DNA of 64,000 nucleotides, taken from positions 1 through 64,000 of the forward strand of contig NZ_SMAM01000008.1 of NCBI RefSeq assembly GCF_004346205.1, in the 5' to 3' direction. Under the pieces are notes generated by a model, which saw only the letters and a program-made list of their open reading frames with translations, had not been told where the DNA came from and did no database searches. Shown here one piece after another: positions 40,742 through 51,565 of this stretch. The stretch's first letter is position 1. Each line of letters starts with the position of its first letter. The stretch comes from Bibersteinia trehalosi (GTDB lineage: Bacteria > Pseudomonadota > Gammaproteobacteria > Enterobacterales > Pasteurellaceae). The position numbers and the translations under genes were made by a program.

Positions 40742-43330
40742 ATGACAAGCAAAGATCTCTCGCAACACACCCCAATGATGCAACAATATCTGCAACTTAA
40801 AGCGGAAAATAAAGATATTTTACTTTTCTACCGTATGGGCGACTTTTATGAGTTGTTTTATGACGATGCGAAAAAAGCCGCGGCATTGCTCGATATTTCA
40901 TTGACCAAAAGGGGAAGTTCAGCCGGTGAACCGATTCCAATGGCGGGTGTACCCTATCACGCGGTGGAAGGCTATTTAGCGAAATTGGTTGCATTGGGCG
41001 AAAGTGTCGCAATTTGTGAGCAGGTGGGTGATCCAAATACCAGCAAAGGCCCTGTTGAGCGGAAAGTCGTGCGGATTGTCACCCCTGGTACGGTGAGCGA
41101 TGAAGCCTTATTACCTGAACGCCAAGATAATTTAGTTGCAGCCGTTTATGCGGAAAAAGGCATTTTTGCCCTTGCTACGCTGGATATGACAAGCGGTCGT
41201 TTTTTGATTACTGAATTGCAAAATGCTGAACAGCTTGCCGCTGAGTTGCAACGGGTTTCCCCTGCGGAATTGCTCTATCCTGAACAGTTTGAACCGATGG
41301 AGATTGTTCAGCGTTTCAAAGGTTTACGCCGTCGTCCAATTTGGGAATTTGAGTTAGTTACCGCAATTAATTTGCTGAATCGTCAATTTGGCACCAAAGA
41401 TCTCACGGGATTTGGGGTGGAAAAAGCGGTGGTGGCACTCTGTGCCGCTGGTTGTGTGTTGCATTATGCGCAAGAAACCCAACGCACCGCACTGCCGCAT
41501 ATCAATGCGATTCATCTGGCTCAAAATAGCGATACTGTCTTGCTTGATGCTGCTACTCGCCGCAATTTAGAACTCACCCAAAATCTTGCAGGTGGGGCAG
41601 AAAATACCCTTGCTGCGGTATTAGATAAATGCGTTACGCCAATGGGGAGTCGTTTGCTCAAACGCTGGATTCATCAGCCTATTCGTGATCTGGCTAAATT
41701 ACAAACTCGCCAACAAACTATTCTTGCTCTGCAACAAAATGATCGCATAGCCGATTTGCAACCGCTGTTGCGACAAGTGGGCGATATGGAACGGATTTTG
41801 GCGCGGGTGGCATTGCGTTCTGCTCGCCCTCGGGACTTAACTCGTTTGCGAACCGCGCTTGAACAGCTCCCTGATTTGGTCAATTTTTCGCAAAATCTGA
41901 CCCCTTGCTTGGACAAAATGCTAAGTCAGCTGGCTGATTTTAGCGAATTGCAAGATCTACTTGCCCGTGCGGTGATTGATAATCCACCGCAGTTAATTCG
42001 TGATGGTGGCGTGATTGCACAAGGCTATAACGCAGAGCTTGATGAATGGCGTAGCCTTGCCGATGGTGCAACCCAGTATCTAGAAGATTTAGAAATCCGT
42101 GAGCGAGAGAAAACAGGGATTGATACGCTGAAAATCGGCTTTAATGCGGTACACGGTTACTACATTCAGATTTCGCAAGGGCAGGCTCACAAAGCCCCTA
42201 TTCACTATGTTCGCCGCCAAACATTGAAAAATGCGGAACGTTATATTATTCCAGAGCTGAAAACCTACGAAGATAAGGTGCTGAAAGCCAAAGGGGCAAG
42301 CCTTGCTTTGGAAAAGCAGCTTTACGAAGAACTGTTTGACTTGATGATGCCACGCTTGGGCGAATTGCAACTTGCCGCACTGGTGCTGGCGGAATTGGAC
42401 GTTTTAACCAACCTTGCCGAACGTGCCGAAACGCTCAATTACACCATGCCAACATTTTCTGCTCAACGGGGTGTGAAAATCAAAGGCGGTCGCCACCCTG
42501 TGGTGGAACAGGTACTGAAAGATCCGTTTATTGCTAACCCAGTTTATCTTAATCCACAACGCCATTTGCTCATTGTAACTGGCCCGAATATGGGCGGTAA
42601 AAGTACCTATATGCGACAAATTGCGTTGATTACATTGATGGCATATATCGGCAGTGCCGTGCCGGCAGAAAGTGCAGAAATCGGCCCGATTGACCGTATT
42701 TTTACCCGCATTGGGGCGAGTGATGATTTAGCGTCTGGGCGTTCAACCTTTATGGTGGAAATGACCGAAATGGCGAACATTCTGCATCAAGCCACCGAAA
42801 ATAGCCTTGTGTTGGTGGACGAAATTGGGCGGGGGACATCAACTTATGATGGTTTATCTTTAGCGTGGGCGTGTGCCGAGTGGCTTGCCCGAAAATCACA
42901 ATCTTTAACACTGTTTGCCACTCACTATTTTGAGCTAACAGCATTACCAAATCAGTTGAAAGGTGTTGCGAATGTGCATCTAGATGCGATTGAGCATAAT
43001 GATACCATTGCGTTTATGCATAGCGTTCAAGAAGGGGCAGCAAGCAAAAGTTATGGTTTGGCGGTAGCCGCATTGGCGGGCGTGCCGAAACAAGTTATTG
43101 GCTTAGCAAAACAGAAGCTGGCTCATTTGGAGCAGCTTTCGCAGCAAACCACGCAGTTACACGACAGCCCACAGCAAGATTTATTGTTTAGTGAACCTTT
43201 GCAAAAAACGCCAGAAAATCAACCGCTTGTTGAGCTATCTAAAGTGGAAATGGCATTAGCTGAGATCAACCCTGATGAGCTAACACCAAAACAGGCATTG
43301 GATGTGCTGTATCGTTTGAAGGCAATCTAA
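40742..43330 (+). CDS. mutS: DNA mismatch repair protein MutS
   Basis: 862 aa. Mismatch-recognition domain with the Phe-x-Glu motif in [15 protein letters not shown]; connector, lever and clamp domains; ATPase with P-loop GPNMGGKST (from residue 614), [20 protein letters not shown] (Walker B and signature) and [10 protein letters not shown]-terminal tetramerisation helix [17 protein letters not shown]. Full length. Binds mismatches and recruits MutL. Confidence 0.98.
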   Translation: MTSKDLSQHTPMMQQYLQLKAENKDILLFYRMGDFYELFYDDAKKAAALLDISLTKRGSSAGEPIPMAGVPYHAVEGYLAKLVALGESVAICEQVGDPNTSKGPVERKVVRIVTPGTVSDEALLPERQDNLVAAVYAEKGIFALATLDMTSGRFLITELQNAEQLAAELQRVSPAELLYPEQFEPMEIVQRFKGLRRRPIWEFELVTAINLLNRQFGTKDLTGFGVEKAVVALCAAGCVLHYAQETQRTALPHINAIHLAQNSDTVLLDAATRRNLELTQNLAGGAENTLAAVLDKCVTPMGSRLLKRWIHQPIRDLAKLQTRQQTILALQQNDRIADLQPLLRQVGDMERILARVALRSARPRDLTRLRTALEQLPDLVNFSQNLTPCLDKMLSQLADFSELQDLLARAVIDNPPQLIRDGGVIAQGYNAELDEWRSLADGATQYLEDLEIREREKTGIDTLKIGFNAVHGYYIQISQGQAHKAPIHYVRRQTLKNAERYIIPELKTYEDKVLKAKGASLALEKQLYEELFDLMMPRLGELQLAALVLAELDVLTNLAERAETLNYTMPTFSAQRGVKIKGGRHPVVEQVLKDPFIANPVYLNPQRHLLIVTGPNMGGKSTYMRQIALITLMAYIGSAVPAESAEIGPIDRIFTRIGASDDLASGRSTFMVEMTEMANILHQATENSLVLVDEIGRGTSTYDGLSLAWACAEWLARKSQSLTLFATHYFELTALPNQLKGVANVHLDAIEHNDTIAFMHSVQEGAASKSYGLAVAALAGVPKQVIGLAKQKLAHLEQLSQQTTQLHDSPQQDLLFSEPLQKTPENQPLVELSKVEMALAEINPDELTPKQALDVLYRLKAI

Positions 43331-43335
43331 ACGAA

Positions 43336-43361
43336 AGGGGCGAATGATGAGATTTCGCCCC
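43336..43361. terminator. GGGGCGAA hairpin after mutS
   Basis: AGGGGCGAA (43336-43344) and TTCGCCCC (43354-43361), followed by a T-rich stretch on the plus strand. One of four GGGGCG-type hairpins in the window. Confidence 0.75.
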
Positions 43362-43377
43362 CTTGTTTTTAGTAGGT

Positions 43378-44328
43378 TTAGAAAATGGCTTCAAGCCGTA
43401 AAAATGCGCCCAATGTGTGTTTGCGATCTTCTTTGCGGTTATTGTAGAAATTCACTTCGGGTTGAATAAATAGCCATTGGCGCAAAATTGGCTGACGCCA
43501 GTTGATAAAGGGTCCATAGTAATTGAGATCAACTTTCTTATGTTCAATTTCTCCACCAAAATTAAAGCCGTAATTTAAGCGTTTGAAATTTGAATAGGTA
43601 TGTTGGCGGTATAAGCTATTGCCCCAAAACAGTTCTTCATCATTATCATGAGTATATTGCAGGTAGGTATGGTTATTGATAAAACGACGCGCTGTTTCAG
43701 TAAACTTATTTTCAAAATTGGTGCGTAAATAGTGTTTGCTGTTTGAACCATAGCGGTAGATCTGTTCTAGGCGTACACTATATTGTTCATTCACTTGCCA
43801 TAATTTGCTTGCTTTGGCACGGACGAAAATATCTGCTCCAGAACGAACGCCGACATCGAGGTCGGTTTCAATACCTAGGCTTTTAATTCCATTAGACCAG
43901 CGGATCGCCATTGACGCATTGTCATCGCGTGCTTGTTTACGATCGTATTTTTTATCGCCTTGTAATGGTGTACGATAATTACGGTGGAGCTGTTGATTAT
44001 CGCGTGATTGGTTATCGAGATCTTCATCACCAAACACTAAACTAAGGTTTTTAAGGTGCCTTTTTAAGGCAGGCAATTTAATTTTAGCGCGGATACGAGG
44101 CTTGATGGAGTAGCCATCATAACGATTCCATTCATTATCAAACATAACTCGCAATGTTGCTGAAGCCGGGTTGCTAGGATCGGTTTCACCAATCCAGTTA
44201 TCAATGCTGTGCGACCAACGATTTAACGTTGTTTTCACATTGCCATGTTGTTCATCCACCCAGCTTCCAGCAAGAGAGGGCAAAGCGGCTAAGCTGAAAA
44301 TAGTGGCTGTAATCCAATTTTGTTTCAT
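43378..44328 (-). CDS. Outer-membrane beta-barrel protein of unknown function
   Basis: 316 aa from the ATG at 44328 (AGGAGTTTCTT upstream). Signal peptide MKQNWITATIFSLAALPSLA. The mature protein has alternating beta-strand patterns rich in Tyr, Trp, Arg and Asn (RVMFDNEWNRYDGYSIKPRIRAKIKL; YLRTNFENKFTETARRF; LNYYGPFINWRQP) and ends in a strand with terminal Phe (LGAFLRLEAIF), the usual BAM recognition end. I do not recognise an enzymatic motif. Between mutS and dcuA, terminated before the mutS end. Confidence 0.8.
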   Translation of the reverse strand: MKQNWITATIFSLAALPSLAGSWVDEQHGNVKTTLNRWSHSIDNWIGETDPSNPASATLRVMFDNEWNRYDGYSIKPRIRAKIKLPALKRHLKNLSLVFGDEDLDNQSRDNQQLHRNYRTPLQGDKKYDRKQARDDNASMAIRWSNGIKSLGIETDLDVGVRSGADIFVRAKASKLWQVNEQYSVRLEQIYRYGSNSKHYLRTNFENKFTETARRFINNHTYLQYTHDNDEELFWGNSLYRQHTYSNFKRLNYGFNFGGEIEHKKVDLNYYGPFINWRQPILRQWLFIQPEVNFYNNRKEDRKHTLGAFLRLEAIF

Positions 44329-44402
44329 AAGAAACTCCTGTTTGGCTTTTGCAAAAAAATAGCGGGAATCGACCGCTTGCACATACTAGCGGAAAAAATA
44401 AA

Positions 44403-44430
44403 AAAGCCAAAGAGAAGTTTCTTTGGCTTT
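44403..44430 (-). terminator. Terminator after dcuA
   Basis: AAAGCCAAAG (44403-44412) and CTTTGGCTTT (44421-44430), flanked by AAAA (TTTT on the minus strand). Confidence 0.9.
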
Positions 44431-44451
44431 GGCGTAAATTAACGAACTATA

Positions 44452-45753
44452 TTACAACACCATACTTGAAAGCATGAAGCCGAATGCAACAGCAAGGGTG
44501 ATAGCTAATACACCCGGAATTAAGAATGGGTGGTTGAAAACCAATTTGCCGATACGGGTTGAGCCTGTATCATCCATTTGTACTGCTGCGATTAAGGTTG
44601 GGTATGTTGGCAATACGAATAGTGCTGAAACAGCTGCAAAGGCAGCTATAGCCGCTTCTGGAGAAACGCCAAGCGCTAGCGCAGCAGGATATAGTGCTTT
44701 CGCTGTAGCTGCTTGTGAGTAAAGTAGAGTACCCGCAACAAATAAGATAACCGCTAAGCTCCAAGGGTATTCGGTTAAGAAGGCTGATGAAGCAGATTTA
44801 ATTGCTTCAATGTGGCCACCAACAAAGGTATTACCTAACCATGCTACACCAAGTACACAGATTGCAGCTGTCATACCTGATTTGAACGTTTGTGCATTTG
44901 GGACTTCTGCGCTATCTGCTTTACAGAATACGCAAATTAATGCCGCGGTCGCAAGCATGAAAGAGATAATCGCATTATCGCGGCTGAGGATTGGGTCTTT
45001 AATTAGACCAACATTACCACTGATCGCAATGGCGTAGCACATAATTGCGACAATAGCGATACCAAAAATAGCAACAGAACGTTTAGCATAAGGTTTTAAC
45101 TCAATTTGGGTTTCGCCACGCATTGGGACTAAACCTTTTGCAAGACGTTCTTGGTAAACTTCATCATCTTTTAACTCTTTGCCCAAAAAGTTACACACAA
45201 ATGCGGTAATCATACAAGCGGCGAAAGAAGTTGGGATCCAGATACCGAGCAGCTGGAGGTAGCTTAAGCCAAAATGTTTTTCTAACTCTGTTGTTAAGAA
45301 AACAACTGCAGCAGAAATAGGTGATGCGGTGATCGCAATTTGAGAAGCGACTACGGCAATAGAAAGCGGGCGAGATGGACGAATACCTTGCTCTTTTGCT
45401 ACTTCAGCAATCACTGGTAAAGTGGAAAATGCAGTGTGTCCGGTACCTGCAAACATAGTCATGGCATAAGTCACCGCTGGAGCAAGATAGGTCACGTGTT
45501 TTGGGTGTTTACGTAAGATACGTTCCGCCACTTTAACCAGATAATCCATACCGCCAGCAACTTGCATTGCAGCAATCGCCATAATAACTGCCATAATGAT
45601 AGAGATAACATCAAATGGTATAGCGCCCGGTGTTAAACCGAGTAAAGCGAGAACAACCACCCCCATTCCGCCCATAAAGCCAATACCAATGCCGCCTAAG
45701 CGGGTTCCCAAGAAAATAAATAGCAGCACAACTGCCAAATGTAACCAAATCAT
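44452..45753 (-). CDS. dcuA: Anaerobic C4-dicarboxylate transporter (Dcu family, DcuA-like)
   Basis: 433 aa, same length as E. coli DcuA. Hydrophobic throughout, with FLGTRLGGIGIGFMGGMGV, PFDVISIIMAVIMAIAAMQVAGGMDYLV and TMFAGTGHTAFSTLPVIAEVAKEQGIRP, closer to DcuA than DcuB by eye. Inner-membrane antiporter exchanging fumarate, succinate, malate or aspartate during anaerobic respiration. No clear FNR palindrome seen upstream. The A/B subtype is an inference. Confidence 0.9.
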   Translation of the reverse strand: MIWLHLAVVLLFIFLGTRLGGIGIGFMGGMGVVVLALLGLTPGAIPFDVISIIMAVIMAIAAMQVAGGMDYLVKVAERILRKHPKHVTYLAPAVTYAMTMFAGTGHTAFSTLPVIAEVAKEQGIRPSRPLSIAVVASQIAITASPISAAVVFLTTELEKHFGLSYLQLLGIWIPTSFAACMITAFVCNFLGKELKDDEVYQERLAKGLVPMRGETQIELKPYAKRSVAIFGIAIVAIMCYAIAISGNVGLIKDPILSRDNAIISFMLATAALICVFCKADSAEVPNAQTFKSGMTAAICVLGVAWLGNTFVGGHIEAIKSASSAFLTEYPWSLAVILFVAGTLLYSQAATAKALYPAALALGVSPEAAIAAFAAVSALFVLPTYPTLIAAVQMDDTGSTRIGKLVFNHPFLIPGVLAITLAVAFGFMLSSMVL

Positions 45754-45912
45754 ATTGGATTCCTTAGTGTTATGATAATTAAAACAGCCTTGTTAGGGTG
45801 TTGAGTATTTAAATTCATTAGCAACAGCTCCTGACAAGGGCGGACAATGTAGCAATAAAAAGCAGTTAATTCTATAATGCAGGTCAAATAATCGTTTTAA
45901 AAAGAGAAAAAT

Positions 45913-46737
45913 ATGCAGTTTTCTAAAATGCACGGCCTAGGCAATGACTTTATGGTGATTGATGGCGTGACGCAAAATATCTATTTAACCACCGAGATCA
46001 TCCGTAAACTTGCTGATCGTCATCGCGGTATTGGTTTTGACCAGCTTTTATTGGTGGAGCCGCCTTATGATCCAGAGCTTGATTTTCACTACCGTATTTT
46101 TAATGCAGATGGTAGTGAGGTTTCCCAATGTGGCAATGGCGCAAGGTGTTTTGCCCGTTTTGTGGCACTGAAAGGTTTGACCAATAAAACCGATATTGGG
46201 GTGAGTACGGCAAAAGGTAAAATGGTGCTGAGCTTGAAAGAAAACGGGCAAGTACGAGTAAATATGGGGGAGCCGATTTGGGAACCTACGAAAATTCCAT
46301 TTGTAGCAAATAAATTTGAGAAAAACTATATTCTTCGCACAGAAATTCAAACGGTACTCTGTGGCGTAGTATCGATGGGCAATCCACACTGTGTTTTACA
46401 GGTGGAAGATGTCGGTACGGCAAACGTAAACGAGTTGGGTGCTTTGTTAGAATGCCATGAGCGTTTTCCTGAGCGAGTGAATGTTGGATTTATGCAGGTG
46501 ATTAATCGTAATCATATTAAATTGCGTGTGTTTGAACGAGGTGCGGGAGAAACACAAGCTTGTGGTAGTGGTGCTTGTGCCGCAGTTGCTGTTGGTATTA
46601 TGCAAGGTGTACTGGATAGCAGTGTACAGGTTGATTTACCAGGTGGCAGTTTGCAAATTGAATGGAATGGTGTTGGTGACCCCTTATATATGACTGGTGA
46701 TGCAACGCATATTTATGATGGTTTTATTAAACTTTAA
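45913..46737 (+). CDS. dapF: Diaminopimelate epimerase
   Basis: 274 aa, standard length. Both catalytic cysteines are visible: [10 protein letters not shown] and [17 protein letters not shown]. Converts LL- to meso-diaminopimelate for lysine and peptidoglycan synthesis in the cytoplasm. Convergent with hldD across a 13-bp-stem terminator. Confidence 0.98.
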   Translation: MQFSKMHGLGNDFMVIDGVTQNIYLTTEIIRKLADRHRGIGFDQLLLVEPPYDPELDFHYRIFNADGSEVSQCGNGARCFARFVALKGLTNKTDIGVSTAKGKMVLSLKENGQVRVNMGEPIWEPTKIPFVANKFEKNYILRTEIQTVLCGVVSMGNPHCVLQVEDVGTANVNELGALLECHERFPERVNVGFMQVINRNHIKLRVFERGAGETQACGSGACAAVAVGIMQGVLDSSVQVDLPGGSLQIEWNGVGDPLYMTGDATHIYDGFIKL

Positions 46738-46740
46738 AAA

Positions 46741-46770
46741 AATCCGCTTAAGTTATCACTTAAGCGGATT
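46741..46770. terminator. Bidirectional terminator dapF/hldD
   Basis: AATCCGCTTAAGT (46741-46753) and ACTTAAGCGGATT (46758-46770), perfect 13-bp stem, then TTTT. Confidence 0.93.
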
Positions 46771-46776
46771 TTTTGT

Positions 46777-47706
46777 TTAGCGATTTAACCACGCCATATA
46801 TTCTTTTGTGCCTTCAGCAACGGTTTTAAATGTACCGTTGTAGCCTGCTTTACGCAATTCGGTTAAATCTGCTTGGGTAAAAGTTTGATAGCGAGATTTT
46901 AAGTGATCTGGGAATGGGATAGTTTCAATTTCGCCTTTTTGATGGAAATCAATCACCGCTTCGGCAACGGCTTGGAAAGATTCCGCATTGCCAGTCCCTA
47001 AGTTAAAAATACCCGATACTCCATTTTGCCATGCCCAAAGGTTTACTTTTGCCACGTCTTCTACATAGACGAAATCACGTAAGAAGGTTTCTGAGCCTGC
47101 GAATAGTTTTGGATTTTCGCCTTTGAGAATTTGCGTGTTTAAATGGAAAGCAACACTTGCCATTGAGCCTTTATGCTGTTCACGTGGGCCATAAACGTTG
47201 AAGTATTTAAAACCGCAGATTGGACTATCGGCGTGCGGTAGAAGTTTGCGTACATATTCATCAAATAGGAATTTTGAGTAACCATAGACATTCAACGGCT
47301 GTTCAAATTCGCGTTTTTCAATAAAGTTGTCTGAGCGACCACCGTAGGTTGCGGCACTGGATGCATAGAAGAACGGGATACCACGATCTAAGCAGTAATG
47401 CAGTAACTCTTTGGAGTATTCATAGTTATTCTGCATCATATATTTACCGTCCCACTCAGTGGTTGCTGAACAAGCACCTTCATGGAATACTGCTTCAATT
47501 CGCTCACCAAATTCATCGCCCGCGATAATAGAAGCGATAAAATCTTCTTTATCGCAATAATCCGCAATGTCTAAATCTACAAGATTGATAAATTTCTCGC
47601 CATTTTTGAGATTGTCCACCACTAAAATATCTTTTCTACCAATCGCATTTAATGCTTTTACAATATTGCTGCCAATAAAGCCAGCTCCGCCAGTTACAAT
47701 AATCAT
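46777..47706 (-). CDS. hldD: ADP-L-glycero-D-manno-heptose 6-epimerase
   Basis: 309 aa. Rossmann [22 protein letters not shown] with the catalytic Ser, [13 protein letters not shown] (YxxxK) and [20 protein letters not shown]. Makes the L-glycero heptose donor for the lipopolysaccharide inner core. AAGGATAACC precedes the ATG. Confidence 0.97.
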   Translation of the reverse strand: MIIVTGGAGFIGSNIVKALNAIGRKDILVVDNLKNGEKFINLVDLDIADYCDKEDFIASIIAGDEFGERIEAVFHEGACSATTEWDGKYMMQNNYEYSKELLHYCLDRGIPFFYASSAATYGGRSDNFIEKREFEQPLNVYGYSKFLFDEYVRKLLPHADSPICGFKYFNVYGPREQHKGSMASVAFHLNTQILKGENPKLFAGSETFLRDFVYVEDVAKVNLWAWQNGVSGIFNLGTGNAESFQAVAEAVIDFHQKGEIETIPFPDHLKSRYQTFTQADLTELRKAGYNGTFKTVAEGTKEYMAWLNR

Positions 47707-47812
47707 GAGGTTATCCTTATGTTGCCAAAATCTTGTGTATTATCCTTTGGCTTGCAGGGTTTTGCAAATTTTTACCGAAAAATGACCGCTTGTTCGTTGG
47801 TTCATAAAAGAA

Positions 47813-47840
47813 AAACGGGCGTTATTGCTAACGCCCGTTT
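47813..47840. terminator. Terminator after the autotransporter gene
   Basis: AAACGGGCGTTA (47813-47824) and TAACGCCCGTTT (47829-47840), 4-nt loop. Confidence 0.88.
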
Positions 47841-47858
47841 AATTTAGTTTGTCGTCAG

Positions 47859-50800
47859 TTAGAAGTTAATTCTGATACCGGCTGTCACAATATTGTTGTG
47901 ACCTTTGCTTTTCGCAAGTTTGAGATCATAATTAGCATATAGCGAAACATTTTTGTTTAACTCAGCTAATGCGCCGACCCCTACCCACGTTTTGCTTTTC
48001 GCAAGGCCAATACCTTTTACATCGAATTTTGCATCTTGTAAGCCAGTATAGCTTGCTTTAAAGCTAAGATCTTCACGTTTAAACGCTTGTTGATGATTTA
48101 CATAGCCTTGGAATGTAGTTTTTACACCACCTACATCAAGACTTAACGCTGTGCGTAAACCAACCAATGCGCTAGTTTGTTGATAGGTCGTTTTATCCGC
48201 GGTTAAACCAAATTGACTGTTTGTTTCACTGAATGCGCCACGTCTGACAACATCATGACTTAAACCGACAAACGGTGTTAATGCGAATTGACCTACGTTG
48301 AAGTCATAGCCTGATTCGAGGTAAGCAGACAATACCTTATCACGGTGGTTAATTTTTGCTGTACTTACGTTATTATCCGCCAAAATAATATTACGTTCGA
48401 CATCAGAATCTACACTACCGTAACCAAGGCGACCTTGGAGATACCAAGGTGTTTTATGCTTGTTACCCACACGAGCATATAATGATGCACCAATACTATC
48501 AGCTTTAGCGCTACCGCCATAGCGGTCAAAACTTACTTTTGCTTTTGAGTAATTGAATGCAGTACCTAAAATGACATTTTCGCTGATTTGTTTATCAACA
48601 CCGAGTTGGCCAGCATAGGTGTTGGTTTTACCTTCACCGAAACCTGCTTCTTTTAGTGTACCGTTACCATAAATACCCGTAGCCCATACACCAGCAGTTT
48701 CGCCTACGTTATCTAGTTTACCTAGCATAACAAGACGATTAGAGAGGTCTTTATTCACTGTTTCTGCATTTTCAAATGTAAGCGCTTGCGCAGACGCATA
48801 AATTTGACCAGATAAGCTATCTAAAGCAACTCCTTGCGTATTGCTATTGGCAATACTGTTTTGTAGAACAGCTGCGTGTTGTGCAAAGGTTTCATTCGTT
48901 GCAGCCGTTGTGCCGTTATTTCCCTCAATTTGCGAATCTAATGTGGTGAAAGCGCTTTCTAATGCCATGGCAACATTTTCACGCATTGTTTCGCCAGAAG
49001 TGTTTTCGGTCACATACTCTGCGACATTTTTACGGCTAACTGTTGCTGTAACTTCATTTTCGCTGGTTTTTTCTGCCGTCGCAGTTAATAACCCAGATGT
49101 TTCTATTGCAGCAAAGTTACCCTTAATTGCAGTGTCAGAGGTAATCGCATTGATGGTGACACCTTTTTCGGTGACATACTGCGCTTTACCATCTTTAACT
49201 GCAGCTAGTGATAAAGTAGAGTCGTTTAAGTCAACTTCTCCTTTTACGTTTAAGTTTGAACCTAAATCTGACACTAGCGTACTTTGCGCCGTAGCAACGT
49301 AATCTTTATTGATCGTAGAATAACCCTGGTTAACAATAGTACCCTCGTTATTTACGCCATTTTCTAACGTGGTATTATTGACAACCAATGTACCACTACG
49401 CGACACGTTGACTTTAGACGCATATTGTTTACCGTTAATAGTGATAGCACCTTCATTGAGCGTTGTGTCTCCTGCAAAGGTACTCGCACCCGATAAAATT
49501 AATTCGCCTTGACCATTTTTTACTAAGCCTGCATCACCATCAATATTGTTTGAAAACTCATAGCTTCCATCTGGAATATTAACGGTAACGTTATCTGCTA
49601 ATGCAAGACGTTTGTCAAAGCTGGCTGGACCGTTTACTGCTTTTTCAACGTTAAGCAAGCCCCAACCATATACATCATCTACCCCTGGTGCACCAATATC
49701 GGTTGCCGTTGATAAGATAGATTGTTTGATGAGGTTGCCATCCATCCAAGGATATTTTTGTTTCACGAGTGCTGCCGTACCCGTGACTGCTGGAGCTGCA
49801 AAGGATGAACCGCTAGCAATAATGTTTCTACCACCTAAATTAAAGATGTAGTCACCCATTGCGGTAACGGTCCAATTTTTTGCCACACCGGCTTGAGAAT
49901 ATGGCAATAAATTGCTCCATTCAAAGTTACCCAATCCTTCATTAGTTCTGGTTGCTACTGCAACAACAGAGATCCAACCTTTTTCCAAGCTTGGTTCATA
50001 ATAAGGTAAACCTGCTTGGACTGATGGATTGAGATCACCGCGGTTATTTCCCGCAGCCCAGACAAATAACCCACCATCTTTTACTTTATCTTTATAGAAT
50101 CTTAAGACATCACTATCAAATTGGCGGAGATAGTAATAAGAGGAGTTTCTATTGTTGTTAAAGTAAGTCAGTGGTTTTGGAATACCATATGACTGGTTAA
50201 AAATACGGGCACCACGATACCATAAATCATTATAGATTGAGGCGGTTGCGGATAAGCCCGTGCCACTGGATGTCGTTTTAGTAATATCTGCTAATAATAG
50301 TGTTGCTTTAGGTGCAACGCCATTACGAGAGTTCCCGCCCCCAATCATTTCCGCAACTTGGATACCATGGGTTGCGCTAGCTGGAGCCGTGCGCCCTGTT
50401 TCAATCACTACAGCACGATGCCCAAATTTTTTATTGATGTCGTCATACATAAGATTGTTTTTAAAACCACTATCTAGTACCCCAACAGTAACGCCTGCAC
50501 CATCTAGTCGAACATTGGCCTTATTATTCGGATCTGTAGTGCTATAACCGCGCGAGCGATCATTCCACTGAATTCCTCTATTTGGCACATTGATTGCAAC
50601 AGGTGTTGGGCGAACGTTTACAGGTTCTGTTGGTTTAATGATGATTGGACCCACATCATAAATTGGCGCATCTACAACAGGTGTCGTATCAACAACTGGC
50701 TGAACAGGAATTTCCTCAACTGGTTTGATATCGACAACAGGTTGAGCAGGAGGTTCCTCAACAGGCTGAATATCAGCAACAGGAGGGGTAGGTTTTTCCT

Positions 50801-51269
50801 CAACTGGTTTAATATCAACCACAGGGGGAGTTGGTTCTTCCTCAACTGGTTTAATATCAACAACAGGTTGAATTGGCGTTTCCTCAACAGGTTTGATATC
50901 AACAACAGGTCGAGTTGGCGTATCGACAACAGGTCTGGTTACAACAGGTGTGTAAACTGTACGGACGGTTGTGCGACCATTTACCGTAGTATAAATCTTG
51001 GTAATAGTGATACCGTCAATAGTTGTTGATACAGTTCTGGTTGTTACTCCAGTATAGCGGGCGGGATTATACCAAGACGAATAATTATTACGATAATTCG
51101 AAGTGTAATAATATCCCGAGTAAATCGGAGCATATTTATAATAGCTATCCGTGGCGGAAGGATAGTATCTCATTGTACTTGCAAGCTGTTCAGAAACTTG
51201 GCTTGCATTAACCTCTGGCGATAAGGCTAATAGTGTTGCTATTGCAGCAACATAACTTTTATTTTTCAC
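47859..51269 (-). CDS. Subtilisin-family (S8) serine protease autotransporter
   Basis: 1136 aa from a GTG at 51269, which is preceded by AAGGAAACCAAAAG; the reading from 51296 lacks a ribosome site. Signal peptide KNKSYVAAIATLLALSPEVNA; Tyr-rich stretch; five or six 14-residue proline-rich repeats (PVVDIKPVEE..P); S8 protease domain with the triad Asp266 (VGVLDSGF), His301 (ATHGIQVAEM) and Ser489 (ASGSSFAAPAVTG); beta-helical passenger with autochaperone-like LILSGASTFAGDTTLNEG; C-terminal autotransporter barrel ending GIRINF. Same architecture as Ssa1 of Mannheimia and AasP of A. pleuropneumoniae, which process surface proteins. Placed on the cell surface. Confidence 0.94.
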   Translation of the reverse strand: MKNKSYVAAIATLLALSPEVNASQVSEQLASTMRYYPSATDSYYKYAPIYSGYYYTSNYRNNYSSWYNPARYTGVTTRTVSTTIDGITITKIYTTVNGRTTVRTVYTPVVTRPVVDTPTRPVVDIKPVEETPIQPVVDIKPVEEEPTPPVVDIKPVEEKPTPPVADIQPVEEPPAQPVVDIKPVEEIPVQPVVDTTPVVDAPIYDVGPIIIKPTEPVNVRPTPVAINVPNRGIQWNDRSRGYSTTDPNNKANVRLDGAGVTVGVLDSGFKNNLMYDDINKKFGHRAVVIETGRTAPASATHGIQVAEMIGGGNSRNGVAPKATLLLADITKTTSSGTGLSATASIYNDLWYRGARIFNQSYGIPKPLTYFNNNRNSSYYYLRQFDSDVLRFYKDKVKDGGLFVWAAGNNRGDLNPSVQAGLPYYEPSLEKGWISVVAVATRTNEGLGNFEWSNLLPYSQAGVAKNWTVTAMGDYIFNLGGRNIIASGSSFAAPAVTGTAALVKQKYPWMDGNLIKQSILSTATDIGAPGVDDVYGWGLLNVEKAVNGPASFDKRLALADNVTVNIPDGSYEFSNNIDGDAGLVKNGQGELILSGASTFAGDTTLNEGAITINGKQYASKVNVSRSGTLVVNNTTLENGVNNEGTIVNQGYSTINKDYVATAQSTLVSDLGSNLNVKGEVDLNDSTLSLAAVKDGKAQYVTEKGVTINAITSDTAIKGNFAAIETSGLLTATAEKTSENEVTATVSRKNVAEYVTENTSGETMRENVAMALESAFTTLDSQIEGNNGTTAATNETFAQHAAVLQNSIANSNTQGVALDSLSGQIYASAQALTFENAETVNKDLSNRLVMLGKLDNVGETAGVWATGIYGNGTLKEAGFGEGKTNTYAGQLGVDKQISENVILGTAFNYSKAKVSFDRYGGSAKADSIGASLYARVGNKHKTPWYLQGRLGYGSVDSDVERNIILADNNVSTAKINHRDKVLSAYLESGYDFNVGQFALTPFVGLSHDVVRRGAFSETNSQFGLTADKTTYQQTSALVGLRTALSLDVGGVKTTFQGYVNHQQAFKREDLSFKASYTGLQDAKFDVKGIGLAKSKTWVGVGALAELNKNVSLYANYDLKLAKSKGHNNIVTAGIRINF
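50655..50933 (-). repeat. 42-bp proline-rich repeats inside the autotransporter gene
   Basis: About five to six tandem 42-bp units encode PVVDIKPVEE plus four variable residues (ETPIQ, EEPTP, EKPTP, EPPAQ, EIPVQ types). They sit between the N-terminal Tyr-rich part and the protease domain. Unit number could change by slippage without a frameshift, since 42 is divisible by 3. Confidence 0.9.
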
Positions 51270-51531
51270 CTTTTGGTTTCCTTCTAATAGATACAAAGAT
51301 ACCCCTTGTTTATTCGTAAATCTATTACGGATCCTTTAATAGAAATGTAAAACAAGGGATGTAAATTAGAACAAAAATTAAAATCAAAATCAATAATGTT
51401 GTTTTTTTGTTTGATTTTGGATTAAAAAATAGAAGGGGTTGTAAATTATTTTGAAGGGATATTTTCTTATTTTAAAAATATGCCAATCGTTTGCGCTGGT
51501 GGGGATATTTTAAAAAAATATGAAATTATAT

Positions 51532-51552
51532 ATCGGGGGATTTTCCCCCGAT
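51532..51552 (-). terminator. Terminator after ulaF
   Basis: ATCGGGGG (51532-51539) and CCCCCGAT (51545-51552), 5-nt loop, just past the ulaF stop codon. The remaining gap to the autotransporter start (51270-51531) is AT-rich promoter sequence with no gene seen. Confidence 0.88.
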
Positions 51553-51565
51553 AATTTAAATTAAT

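Noticed and set aside
45754-45912. FNR site upstream of dcuA
   Set aside because: Only a weak TTGAG-N4-type half-site near 45800; no proper palindrome.
48841-49302. 153-codon plus-strand frame inside the autotransporter gene
   Set aside because: It mirrors the codon pattern of the real minus-strand gene; no family resemblance or ribosome site.
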